Of a stretch of 64,000 nucleotides of DNA, positions 37,470-60,237 are shown piece by piece. The DNA comes from Undaria pinnatifida. Lineage: Eukaryota > Sar > Phaeophyceae > Laminariales > Alariaceae. The translations under genes were made by a program, and so were the position numbers. The notes beneath the pieces were generated by a model that was not told where the DNA came from, did no database searches, and saw only the letters and a program-made list of their open reading frames with translations. The stretch's first letter is position 1, and each line of letters starts with the position of its first letter. The stretch lies in NCBI GenBank assembly GCA_012845835.1, contig JABAKD010000001.1:389501-453500 (forward strand). Direction: 5' to 3'.

Positions 37470-37690
37470 CAGCAGTGGGGACTTTTTCTTGTGCACAAAT
37501 TGACTTGCGGAAAGCGCGAGAGCGTGAGTTAGCAACACTCGATGAAATATCGACGAGCATTGGGATTGCTGAACCCTAAATAAAAATTGAAGGCAAGAAC
37601 CGGAGGGAAGATAGGAGGACACCTACTACCTGTGACCACGGCTTGTTGTCCAGAATGAAGCTGGAGAGTACAAGTGTGCAAAACAAAAAA
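37470..37690 (+). repeat. 5'-truncated tRNA-derived SINE
   Basis: Matches the SINE body from GGACTTTTTCTTGTGCACAA through GGCAAGAACCGGAGGGAAG and TGTGACCACGGCTTG to an A-rich end. The tRNA head is missing, as expected of truncated retroposition. Confidence 0.75.
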
Positions 37691-39200
37691 ATCGCATAGA
37701 CTATGACACGAGCAAGCCTTATTTAGGACCGTCTCCGCATGTGTCTGGTTTCACGTCACACACCCGCCTGCCTCGGTGATGTGTGGTCAGTCCAGGGTTA
37801 ATCTTTAAAAATCTCGGAACCCCGATGAGATGGATGCTTTTTGGGTTGACATGTATGTTTTGTTTCGGAGACAGACCATGCCAACTTTAAAAATAAAAGA
37901 CGGCGGCGGCGGGCGGCGGTATACGCAGCGCAGGAAAACAAACAGGCACAGACCAAGATAGATACTACACGGCACTGCCCGCGCATATACCGCTCTTAGG
38001 CGGGATTGGTCGCGGTACTGACCATGTAGGGATGATGGTGGACCACCAGGTAGGTGGTGGTGGTGGCAGTGATGGCTTGACGGCTGCAATGCCTTGCTGG
38101 TTGCTGGTTGCTGCTGCTGCTATTTATTAAGCAGCCGCTAGCTGCTGCTGGGTACAACAAAGTAGTGTACAACAGTGATGGATTGAATTATACTCCCAGC
38201 AGCTCCCAGCAACAATTAGAGAGCTTAAAAATAAACTAGTTAATAGAGCTGTAGTCTAGAGCTCCCAAGGGATAGAGATCCTTTGTGACCGGTATCTACG
38301 CTGTTCTACTACTGCAGCAAAATGCTGTTGTTATTGTTTTATTACTCCTGCTGTTGAAATCTCGTAGATTTAGATTTTCAACTCTCTTCTTGCTCTCAGA
38401 TAAGATATTGCATGTACGAGTCCGAGTGTGGGTGATGCTGCCCCCCCTTCCTTCTACGTACGGCTACGATTCTACTCCTCGTACGCATCGTACGCGCTAC
38501 CGAGTACGCGAGCACGACAATTTTCGAGTGCTTGATCATGTCGGCACCACACAGCAATGCGAGCACGACAATTTTCGAGTGCTTGATCATGTCGGCACCA
38601 CACAGCAATAAATTATCGCGAGTAAAATTCGAGTGAGAGGGCAAACACACGTACCGCCAGCCGTATAATTGCCCATATGCGTGTACGCATCATCTCTACA
38701 TCGACGGCACAGCTGTTACTCTCTGAATGCACTCGACCATTCTCCCGGCAAAATACATCAGGGACATGCCTGCTGAGTGGTCTGTATGTCTGCTGTATGG
38801 TCTGCTGTGTTGTCAGCTATTGCGCGTGCTGTGTGGCCTGGTGCGATGGTCTTATGCTGTGGTGTTTGCGCTGCTGCTGTTTCAAGTGTCGAAATGTGTT
38901 TCTTGGTGTGGTTCTGGAGGAGGTTCGAGTCGTGCACGTCATTATTTGCAAGTGCGTCGTGCAAAGAGGGGTAGCCCTGCAGCAACTGCATCATCAGGCC
39001 GGGGAGGGTATAATTCATCCGAAGATATTCTTATTACCCCGTCAACTTCGGTACCTACCTATCTATCTATAAAAAGGTGCGGGGAAGGTGTGAGGGAAGG
39101 GACGCAGGGGTGTCGGCTTTGCTTGGAGGCAGCACCACCGGTTCTCGGTAGATTTATGATTTTACTGGCGTTGAGCTATGAGAAGCTCGAGGAAACAGGA
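37691..39200. other. Intergenic DNA without a recognised gene
   Basis: Contains a tandem duplication at 38509-38608 (CGAGCACGACAATTTTCGAG, about 50 bp, x2) and a fragment of the 9.6-kb repeat family near 39010-39060. Open frames over 38677-39212 show no domain or codon bias. Confidence 0.45.
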
Positions 39201-39239
39201 AAGGATGAGTGAGACCTTGGGGGGGGCGAGGCTCACACA

Positions 39240-39790
39240 GTTCGCTTCTCCCCCAGCATTGCTGCTGTGCTCACTTCTGGACCCTTTTCTATGGAACGTA
39301 CAAGGAACGTCCTCCTAGTTGTTCCATTTTCCCATGGGCACTTGAGGCACTTACAGCTATGGTGTCCAGATGAGCGTTTTCATTAGTCTACCTTTTTGCT
39401 GGCGCATGAGGCGCTTTTACATCTATATATCTTGTTCAGAGGAAGAACGTTCTAATACCGAGGACACTCTTGTGACATAAGCTAGCTAGCTCCTACGGGT
39501 TATCTTCTCCGCTCAGAATATTTCGTTCAAGAGAATATTCATGTGGCCGATAGACCAAAACTCTGCGGGCTATCTTACCGAATCTATTGCCAGCTGTACT
39601 GACACTCTGTTACAATAGCCCACCCTGAATAGTCGTGTATGCAAGCCTCAAGACGGCTGGAGGGTGACGATAAAGTTTCATCCTACAAGACCGGGAAAGG
39701 GGGTCGAAGATGCGGCTATTCGAATGAAAGATTTGAGGCTATAGATTCCCCCACACCTCGTAATGAGGCCTAAACGCCACGGATAGGACC
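39240..39790 (-). mobile_element. LTR-retroelement remnant related to the 58.2-kb element
   Basis: On the minus strand, 39790-39616 matches in blocks the internal 3' part of the element at 58236-59650 (GAGGCGTTTAGGCCTCATTA, ACGAGGTGTGGGGGAATC, GACTATTCAGGGTGG). It then runs into TGTAACAGAGTGTC at 39614, similar to that element's LTR start TGTAATGGAGTGCC. The far LTR boundary is not resolved. Confidence 0.5.
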
Positions 39791-41230
39791 ATTCACTAAA
39801 GCAAATCGCTGAAAGAAAGACCATAATAACAAGTTAGAGGAAGACAGAAGACCCAGAATGGGGCAGCCTAAGTAAAGCAGCCGAAGCTGGACATGAAAAA
39901 GGAAGCCAGAAGACGAAGCGAAGGTAGCAGAGAAAGGCAGAAACCGAAGCGAAGACAAAAGAGAAAGGCAGCAACATATTACCGGAGCGATCAATGTGAG
40001 ACCCAGGGAGGACGAACGGAGAGTCGCGCGCCGAACAGAGACGGTCACTCGAAAACTCGCAAAGGGCACGTTACCCAAAATTCGAAAGTATATATGATCG
40101 GCAGGCACTACGCGTAGCCTTGTGGCTAAGGCCCGAAGAAAATGGAAAATAGTGCGTAAGGCAAAAGGAACGTGGCTAGGTTGCCGTAAGGCTCGCTAAA
40201 ACTAAAGAGCTACTAGGACAACTTGGTCGAGGGAACAACGTGGCGCCTTGGGAGACCTGTTTGCGCTGAGAACGATACCGGCAAACGTAGCAAGATAACC
40301 CAACCAACACGAGCAGAAAGTCAGGGTAGCCAAAGAGGTACGCGAGTGGATCGACCAAATTTGTCCAATACAGAAAAATGTCAGCAGCGCTGGGCGACCT
40401 ACCTAATGAGATCGGTTTGTCGATGTCGAAGATCGCCCCGCGCGCTCCGGCACTCTTACATCCTCCGCTGATAATATTAGAGATGCTACTTGTCAGTAAC
40501 CATCATATTGTTTCTTGATAGCACTTAAAAATTCATCTGGTATACATTGCGAGTTGTTCGTACAACAGACAGTTATAATAGTTCTGTTAGATGTCGTTTA
40601 TAGATGCGGTATTTAGAATGCAGAAATCTCAGCAGTAATAACTTAGAGTCATGATGCACAGCAGTTTACTGGTTAGTCATATATATATATATTTATCCAA
40701 AAGCTTATACATGTAGTACGTACGAGCAATGCGGTGTAAGTAGGACGAAACAAAAGGCGGCGGAATACCGTACGTATTGCAAAATTCGTGGAATGTGATT
40801 TTAGGTTGACTGTCGGGACGTTGACGTAGCTGAGCTCCCAGAAGCAAACATCCGGGAACGTTGCCATAGGTACGGTAGACCACGAGCAAGCAAGCCTCAG
40901 GAAATGTTGCTGTCTAGGTAGGTCAGACAACTACCCGTGGAGTACATCCGTCCGTAACATGGGCATTGTGCCTTTTCGATCAGGTGATGGTCAGGCCCAC
41001 CTCGGTCAATCTTTTTTTCTCACCATCAGCTTTCAACTGCTGAGCGCAAATTAATCAATCAACTAATATCGGCCTGGAGTCGCCAACCATCTTCTTCTTT
41101 TCTTTGAAGCTCTTCTACAGACACACTTCGCCGTGAGTCTGCGATAGCTTCTTAAAATTTTGGAGGCTGTGTCTTGATCGGGTCATCCGCAAGCGAGCCT
41201 ACGCAAGCGCATACCAGCTACGGGCTGACA
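39791..41230. other. Intergenic, purine-rich stretch then AT-rich DNA
   Basis: The region 39800-40130 is A/G-rich on the plus strand and may be degraded retroelement interior. A short (TA)n lies at 40680-40692. No gene recognised. Confidence 0.35.
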
Positions 41231-41239
41231 CACGCTACA

Positions 41240-42235
41240 CACCCCCATCTGGAGGTCAACAAATAAAGCGAAGAAAGGCTCTCTCTCCTTGCCCCACATC
41301 GCACGGAAGCCCTTGGCAGCGGGGAAAAGGCTGCCACGTCAATTGGGACCTTCTCGTAGAAGAGTAGGGGCTTCATATTGATTAGCGACTGCGATTGATT
41401 CGAACTCACGCAATATACAAGAGAGAGCGAGCGAGAGAGATGGACGGCCATACTCATTCAATTTAACGCTGAGTTACATGGGGCCCCCCATAAATACTCA
41501 GAATTTATATGAAGCTGTCAACATGACAACAAACTAGTGTATGTACTTAATATCCTGACTTGTGCTTTTAAACCCGACAGACAGTGAGAAGACGAATAAC
41601 ACACATAACAACACAAGGATGTTAAGTGAACGATACATTATCGTAGTACTATTATAACAGCACAAGGATGTTAAGTGAACGATACATCATCATAGTACTA
41701 TTATCTCAAATAAATACATTTCCACCATATATTATAAGTAGTACCATTCCCTAACTGAGCGATCGCCACAATTCATCCTTAGCAAAGATGGACTTGCGGC
41801 GCATGAAGAGGGGGATACTGTGGAGGACAGGTGCTGGGAAAGATACGTAGAATGGTCGTCACACATGTAAGATAAGAAGATCCAATGGAAGGTATAACTC
41901 ACCCGAAGATGTTCCTATCACCCCGGCAAATTCGACACACGACGTGTATGAAAATACGTGGAAGTGTGGTGAGCTCAAGCTTTATTTTTCCCCATCCGCC
42001 GGAGGATAAAAAAAAAAAAAAAAATCGGTACATAATGAGATCGGTTCGCCGTTGTCGGAGATCGCGCTCTGTGACACTCTTCTTATACCCTTCGCTGATA
42101 AAGCGAAGGAAGGCTATTTCCTTGCCCCACATCGCATAGAAGAAAAGTACCCTTGGCAGCGGGGAAAACGCTCCCACGTCAATTATAATAAGGACCTTCT
42201 CGCAGATAGAGTAGAGGCTCCATAATACGTGCATT
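41240..42235. repeat. Copies of the 9.6-kb repeat family and a 52-bp duplication
   Basis: Degraded copies at 41240-41390 and 41895-42230. A tandem duplication at about 41605-41702 is built on CACAAGGATGTTAAGTGAAC x2. The block at 41950-42015 (AAATACGTGGAAG, CCCCATCCGCCGGAGGATAA) also occurs at 23795-24090. Confidence 0.55.
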
Positions 42236-43225
42236 TTTGTTGTTGCGGTACAATTCGACGCGAGTCGGCGAGGGAAGAAAATGCTGAACTATTTATTCTC
42301 GCGAAAAACATGAAGGCACTTACCGTAGTGGGGACGGGGGCGAAGGGCCCGCTATGTGACCCCGGATCTGAGTTACTACTGGGAGGGAGAGGGCGAGAGT
42401 AGTGCGAGCATCATACATGGGGCGAAAAAACACAATCTGGTATATATGACACGGAGTTGCGGTGTATCCTACATATAGCTGCTCGTAAAGTCTATATGTA
42501 TTGCTATTGTCTACAGTATTATACCTGGTGGAAATTGTTTTCTTTTTGTCAACTCCGTTCTCTTTCCTTCTTTCTTTGTTGTTCACTTGTAACTTTTTGG
42601 GGGTATGCTTTTTCTTTGTTCGCTGAAAGATCTGCGCCACCGCTCCGGCTGTTGCTCCTTTTCACGGGGTTCCTTCCTTTCGACACTGTTTCCTGTTTGT
42701 ACGCTAAATATCTCCGCCACCCCCCGGCTGTAGACATTTTCTCTTGTTTTTCACCTTTCAATTTTTTCGTATTTTGTGTCTTTCTCTGCGTCGAGTATCT
42801 GCTACCTGATACCGGTTGCATGTAGCGTTCCTTCGTTGTTTCGTTTCGTTTTAGTGATTTTGTTTGTGGTTTTCCATGTTTTGTTTGCTAGTGAGAGCCT
42901 ACTACCATCCCGTGCCACAAGGGTAGGAGCGATGGAGCATCACTAAATACTTCGTATTAAGTACGAAATAGAATACATCACGTCAGAACGATTTATAATG
43001 GACCTGCGCGAACACCAGCAACATGAAGACCGTCACATCATCGGCACACGTTGCATGTGCTTTTCTTGGCTTGTTCTTGATTTTTTCTGTGTAGATGACC
43101 GCAACCACCCCCAGCCAACACAGTTTTGAGCGCCGATTGTGATTGGAAATTAAGCGAAAATGCGTATTTTTGGGGCCTCCCGCGGCGCCACAGCGGGGTC
43201 TTTTTCACGAACCGGGGGGGGGCTA
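42236..43225. other. Intergenic, T-rich; nothing recognised
   Basis: Includes a weak internal duplication (GCGCCACCGCTCCGGCTG and CCGCCACCCCCCGGCTG near 42635 and 42712). The open frame across 42457-42825 is Phe/Leu/Cys-rich and has no domain. Confidence 0.35.
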
Positions 43226-43237
43226 TTGGCAGAGCTA

Positions 43238-43440
43238 CGCTCGGCGTTCGCTCGCTTCGCTCGTCGTTCGCTTGTCATTCGCTCGTCGTTCGCTCGTCGT
43301 TCGCTCGCTTCGCTCGTCGTTCGCTCGCTTCGCTCGTCGTTCGCTCGTCGTTCGCTCGCTTCGCTCGTCGTTCGCTCGGCGTTCGCCCGGGGTTCGCTCG
43401 CTTCGCTCGGCGTTGCTCGCGTCGCTCAGCGTTCGCTCGG
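43238..43440 (+). repeat. Short minisatellite, TTCGCTCG(T/C)(C/T) units
   Basis: About 20 units of CGTTCGCTCG and CTTCGCTCG alternating, giving Arg/Ser/Phe frames in all readings. Confidence 0.9.
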
Positions 43441-44514
43441 TCACATGATTTTTACCACACAGTATAATCGATACTGACTGAGTCAGCCAGTTCCCAGCCC
43501 TAAAAGTAAGACTAAGAATCCAGGATGTGGGGTACGGATAGGACAAAAATTGGTTTCCGCGCCTTGGAAGGCGTATATTGTCATATTATTTGCCTTGATG
43601 CAACCGCGTTCATCTTTTTGCTCTACAAAACCACCCCCACTTTAGTTCTCACTTAAGTTCTGCATCGAACGAGGACGTTGCAACTTTGAAACTGATTATG
43701 AAACCGTTTTGAAACCGTACCACGACCCGTAGTGATATTTTTTCTGTTTTTCCTATATTTTACAGCCGGTGACAGCAGTGCCTGTATCTCTCTAGAACTC
43801 CGTATCATCACAAGTACCTCGTAATTGCAAAGGGCAAAAATCCGGACGGGCCCGCACTGGGAAATACGTATGCTGATGAAGTCGTTGATTGATTCGAAAA
43901 TAACGAAAAAAAGTTCGATCAAGACCAAATAACACACGAACCCTTTTACCAGCTCATCCGGGCTCATCGCGCACAGCTTTTGTCGCTCACTACAAGAAGT
44001 CTGGATATACGCCGTACGAGGTATATAGGTGTGCTCAAATTTATTGGTTCCCAACTGGCGGCTTTCCGAGTCGGGATGCATGCACGCGAAATTATGAGAC
44101 TAGGCCGGTACATGTCTCGCATATTGTCGCGCAAATGATCCAGCCGCTCCAAAGTTCGTCGATATTTGTCATCGAAAAAAAGTTTTTTGCCTGCTCTCTT
44201 TCTCTCGCGTGGCCGCCGAAAACGAGGATGGTTTTCACCGGAAAAGAAAAACGCACAAAACACGACAATAAAAAACTCACGGGTACAAAATAAACGTCAA
44301 ACGAACAGAGAAAAACGCACACATGAACAAAAAATCTGCAATAAACTACCAGTCATCAATTAGAACAAGTACATCGTAGATCATAGCTCCTTCCATGCGT
44401 CAAAACGAGAAAACTAAAAGTCGTAAAAACAACGATGTAGTTACGAAGCGCCTACTCGAGGCTCGTAGTGTTCTACGGCCGGGCGCCGATTGAAAAAAAA
44501 CACAAAAACCAACT
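43441..44514. other. Intergenic, AT-rich; nothing recognised
   Basis: No domain, repeat or RNA gene seen between the minisatellite and the telomere-like repeat. Confidence 0.35.
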
Positions 44515-44670
44515 CTAATCCTAACCCTAACCCAAACCCAGGCCAAGGGCACGCCCCGAGCGCGGCATCGCTGTGTGTTTGGGATTTCCTGAAAAAAAAC
44601 GTGGGGACCACCTCAAAAATCGTAACAGGTGTGATGCTTCATCTGGTATGTTTCGAGGTTTGAAAACACT
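44515..44670 (+). repeat. Dispersed repeat headed by telomere-like CCCTAA units (copy 1)
   Basis: TAATCCTAACCCTAACCC, then CCCCGAGCGCGGCATCGC, GGACCACCTCAAAAATCG and CTTCATCTGGTATG. The same order of blocks occurs at 52385-52545. Confidence 0.65.
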
Positions 44671-44677
44671 GCAAAGT

Positions 44678-56446
<11,769 letters not shown>

Positions 56447-56864
56447 GGCTGTTAGCTCGACCGAGCGGAAACAATTCCACGAAGGTGGAAAAATCTCACG
56501 CAAAGAGGTGCAATCGTGCGCTGAACGACCTCACGGGTCACACCCTCAGAATGCAGTGTCCAATTCGGGCTGTAGTGGGTCACAGCTGAGCTTGGCAGTT
56601 GTTTTTTTGGTCGCAGTCGACAAGTCGACAAGGGTTGTTGCGGCTACTCCAGGAAAGGCCCGCCCGGATTGTACATGCCTTCCGTCGTATTGGAACACCC
56701 TCGAGTTGAGTCAGAACGTCAGAACGTCATCAGAACCAGGTGCCAGAACCACAACAGAGACAACAGAGCGTGACCCACGACGGTACCTTCGTAAATTACA
56801 CATGTAAAATATCGGAGATTTTAAACGGAGATTTTGGGTGGGAGAAGCCAGCATAGAGCACAGC

Positions 56865-57180
56865 TGAAGCAGCACAGCAGCACAACAGCAGCACAACAGC
56901 AGCAAGGGCATCAGCACGCCCAGCACCACCAACACCTGCAGCACCAGCAGCACCAACAGCAAGGGCAGAAGCAGCGGCAGTAGTAGCAGCCGCAGTATAT
57001 CAACAAAAGCAGCAGCAGCAACAGCAACAGCAACAGGAGGAGCAGCACAGCAATAGCAAGGGCAGCAACAGCGACGCCAGCAACATCAGCAGCAACAGCG
57101 ACGCCAGCAACATCAGCAGCTGCAGCACCAGCACCAGCACCAGCACCAGCACCAGCACCAGCAACAGCAGCACCAACAAC
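56865..57180 (+). repeat. CAG/AGC-rich triplet region
   Basis: Imperfect CAGCAC, AGCAAC and CACCAG repeats upstream of the aldolase gene; frames are Ala/Val/Leu or Gln/Ser runs. Confidence 0.75.
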
Positions 57181-57739
57181 AACCTGTTCCTTACTCTTTT
57201 CACATAACTCCACCCTGCCCTGCTTCCCGAGACGCCAAGGGAACCATATACACCTCAAGGAGCAAGAATGTGCCATACCGATGTGGCCGAAGTCCCACAG
57301 GTAGTGGCCGCTCTGAGCGACACGTACAAGACAGGCGTAACCAGGTGCGCCGCCTCGTCGACGGGGAGAAACATTGCGAGTAGGAATAGATCGATGCTCA
57401 AAGGAGTAGGTCGGTGCTGAGCCGGAAGCGCGTATAGAAAAGAGTTAGGCTTCGTGCGTTCAGTCTCGGCTACATAATCTATTTGCTGTTTGAACTCGCT
57501 TTGTTGGACGTACTCACTCACGACAATGTTGCGAGTAGGGGGGCTGTTGGACGTACTCACTCCATTGTCAGATTGCTAACAAGAATCCGTCGAAAAGATG
57601 GATCGGAGAATTTTGGGGGTTTCGTATATGTGTGGGATGGATCTCCACAACGGGATTTTGTGTTGTGGGTTTTTATGTGCCCGAATAATATCACTCAATT
57701 TTCGACTCTATATTTGCCTCTCCTTGTGTCTTCTCTGTC

Positions 57740-57990
57740 TCTTTTACGGCTACCACGCCAAGGGCTACCACGCCCCATCTATATTGCAAGGGCTATCACG
57801 CCTTCACCACTGCACGGCTACCACGCCTGTGTATTTACATCCCGGCTACCACGCCACAGTTCCGAGTTCCATTTCCGGGTTATCACACCTGAGCTATCAC
57901 GCTTCACCACACACGTACCGGGTAAATCGGGTTATCACACCCGCCTTAGTTAGTAGTTTGTAGTTTACCGATCACCGGCTATTACGCCAC
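57740..57990 (+). repeat. GGCTACCACGCC-type repeats
   Basis: About ten loosely spaced copies of CTACCACGCC or CTATCACGCC. The rest of 57180-58230 shows nothing recognisable. Confidence 0.6.
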
Positions 57991-58235
57991 CTTTCTCCTC
58001 CACCTACACCACCACCGGGGCGCCACAAGTACCAACCTACTCCACACGCTTGACAAGCCGAACCGTCCGAATTCCGGTCGTTTGGGGAGCCCCCACTGCT
58101 CTTGTGCTGGATGATATTTTTTGATTAAGATACAAAAACATTTGAAAAATATCAGCTGTGAGTACCACTGATTGGATGGTTGACCCAACTTTGCAAGCTG
58201 CGTGGCACATGCATGTTTCGGAAATACTTCGGTAT

Positions 58236-58613
58236 TGTAATGGAGTGCCCTCCGTAGAAGGATAGTTTTATAGATTCGACGTGAAACCATGTGACATTAG
58301 ATGTCACATTCACGTCAAGGCCATCATAGATGGGCGATAATGTAGGTGACGATGATGGGACAAGCAGGACGCCCCACATCTGACTACCTGCTCTACCAGC
58401 TGTACCTGCTATACTTGCTCTGCCCTGCACTACCGTGTGCCAAGGGCCTGTGTTGTCTGTCTTTTAGAGTCCAATGAAGAGGAAATAATGTATAAGCTTT
58501 TGAGTCTATCCAGCGAGCCATGAGGAGAGACCAAACAAGGGCACCGGAACCCATGAGGAGCACGCTTCCCAACACCGACCAACCACGCATCCCCCACTCG
58601 GAGTTCCACCACA
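58236..58613 (+). repeat. Left LTR
   Basis: TG...CA ends; a few single-base differences from the right LTR (for example TTCC versus TACC near the 3' end). Confidence 0.88.
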
Positions 58614-58615
58614 AT

Positions 58616-58714
58616 TGGCGTCGTCGGCAGGACTCGAACCTGCGCGTGAAATCACAATGGATTCGAAACCCATTGTGATTTCACGCGCAGGTTCGAGTCC
58701 TGCCGACGACGCCA
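58616..58714. repeat. tRNA-Ser(CGA) 3'-half palindrome
   Basis: The right arm (58662-58714) reads TTCGAAACCCATTGTG, a short variable arm, GCAGGTTCGAGTCCTGC, CGACGACG and CCA: a serine tRNA from its anticodon loop to the CCA end. The left arm is its inverse. CCA is not encoded in nuclear tRNA genes, so the sequence came from a mature tRNA. Not a functional tRNA gene, since the 5' half is absent. Confidence 0.82.
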
Positions 58715-59272
58715 ATTGTGGTGGTACTCCGAGTGGGGGATGCGTGGTTGGTCGGTGTTGGGAAGCGTGCTCCTCATGGGTTCCGGTGCCCTTGTTTGGT
58801 CTCTCCTCATGGCTCGCTGGATAGACTCAAAAGCTTATACATTATTTCCTCTTCATTGGACTCTAAAAGACAGACAACACAGGCCCTTGGCACACGGTAG
58901 TGCAGGGCAGAGCAAGTATAGCAGGTACAGCTGGTAGAGCAGGTGGTCAGATGTGGGGCGTCCTGCTTGTCCCATCATCGTCACCTACATTATCGCCCAT
59001 CTATGATGGCCTTGACGTGAATGTGACATCTAATGTCACATGGTTTCACGTCGAATCTATAAAGTCTCGCGGTTGTGAGCTCCATCATAGGGTTGTATAT
59101 CTTGCAATGAGGCGTTTAGGCCTCATTATTACGAGGTGTGGGGGAATCTATAGCCTCATTTTCGATTGTTTCGAATAGCCGCATCTTCGATCCCCTTTCC
59201 AATGCTGGATGTTTTGTTGGCATCCTTTGATTGGCAGGAGATCTGCATCTACGACTATTCAGGGTGGCCTAG

Positions 59273-59650
59273 TGTAATGGAGTGCCCTCCGTAGAAGGAT
59301 AGTTTTATAGATTCGACGTGAAACCATGTGACATTAGATGTCACATTCACGTCAAGGCCATCATAGATGGGCGATAGTGTAGGTGACGATGATGGGACAA
59401 GCAGGACGCCCCACATCTGACTACCTGCTCTACCAGCTGTACCTGCTATACTTGCTCTGCCCTGCACTACCGTGTGCCAAGGGCCTGTGTTGTCTGTCTT
59501 TTAGAGTCCAATGAAGAGGAAATAATGTATAAGCTTTTGAGTCTATCCAGCGAGCCATGAGGAGAGACCAAACAAGGGCACCGGAACCCATGAGGAGCAC
59601 GCTTCCCAACACCGACCAACCACGCATCCCCCACTCGGAGTACCACCACA
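59273..59650 (+). repeat. Right LTR
   Basis: Same length as the left LTR and nearly identical. Confidence 0.88.
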
Positions 59651-59865
59651 GTATACAGCAGTAGTCACAAAAAAATTACGGAAGGTCGTTCGCGCGTGTC
59701 ATACGTAGTACGGAGTATATTCGATCCTCATGAAATATACTCGTATTGGCCTGTGACTCCCCTGGATGTTGTCAGGGTCAACAACGGGACGTTTTTTCCA
59801 TGATAATCATTCTGTGCACTGATGATACTATAAAACCCGCATGGACGGTAGGTACAGCAGTGACG

Positions 59866-60165
59866 GTCGCCCCCGTGGCGTATCAGGTTATCCTCAAGCC
59901 TGGTACAGGTCAGTTTCGTGAGTTCGAGCCCCGCTGAGTGCATACTCGTATTTATTCGTAAGGACTTTTTCTTGTGCACAAATTGACTTGCGAAAAGCGC
60001 GAGAGCGTGAGTTAACAATACTCGATAAAAAATCGACGAGCAGTGGGATTTCTGAACCCTATGCGCGATAAAAATTGAAGGCAAGAAGCGGGGGGGAGAA
60101 GGGACGATATCTGTGGCCACGGCTTGTCCAGAAGCTGGAAAGTAGAAGTGTGAGAAGAAAAAAAA
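59866..60165 (+). mobile_element. tRNA-derived SINE, full length
   Basis: Pol III A box GTGGCGTATCAGG at about 59875 and B box GAGTTCGAGCCCC at about 59922, then the body shared with 23461-23770 and 37470-37690, ending in an A-rich tail (60150-60175). Non-coding; mobilised by a partner LINE not present in the window. Confidence 0.78.
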
Positions 60166-60237
60166 AAAAAGAGAAAGACAGCGAGTAGTACGCATGATAT
60201 TATAATAAAACAAAAACACACTCCACTACAGTAGTAC

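Larger units (their letters stand above)
58236..59650 (+). mobile_element. Small LTR retroelement with palindromic tRNA/LTR interior
   Basis: Two direct 378-bp LTRs (58236-58613 and 59273-59650), TGTAATGGAGTG...CCACCACA, with GTAT on both outer sides. Two bases after the left LTR is an 18-bp primer binding site complementary to a serine tRNA 3' end (TGGCGTCGTCGGCAGGAC). The interior is an inverted LTR copy (58717-59063, truncated) plus about 190 bp shared with 39616-39790. No gag or pol, so non-autonomous. Confidence 0.82.

Noticed and set aside
42457-42825. A small membrane protein gene
   Set aside because: Hydrophobic only because the DNA is T-rich; no start context, codon bias or conserved motif.
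58393-59649. Conserved-looking peptides repeated three times around 58.4-59.6 kb
   Set aside because: They are frames through the three LTR copies; the conservation reflects recent DNA duplication, not coding constraint.
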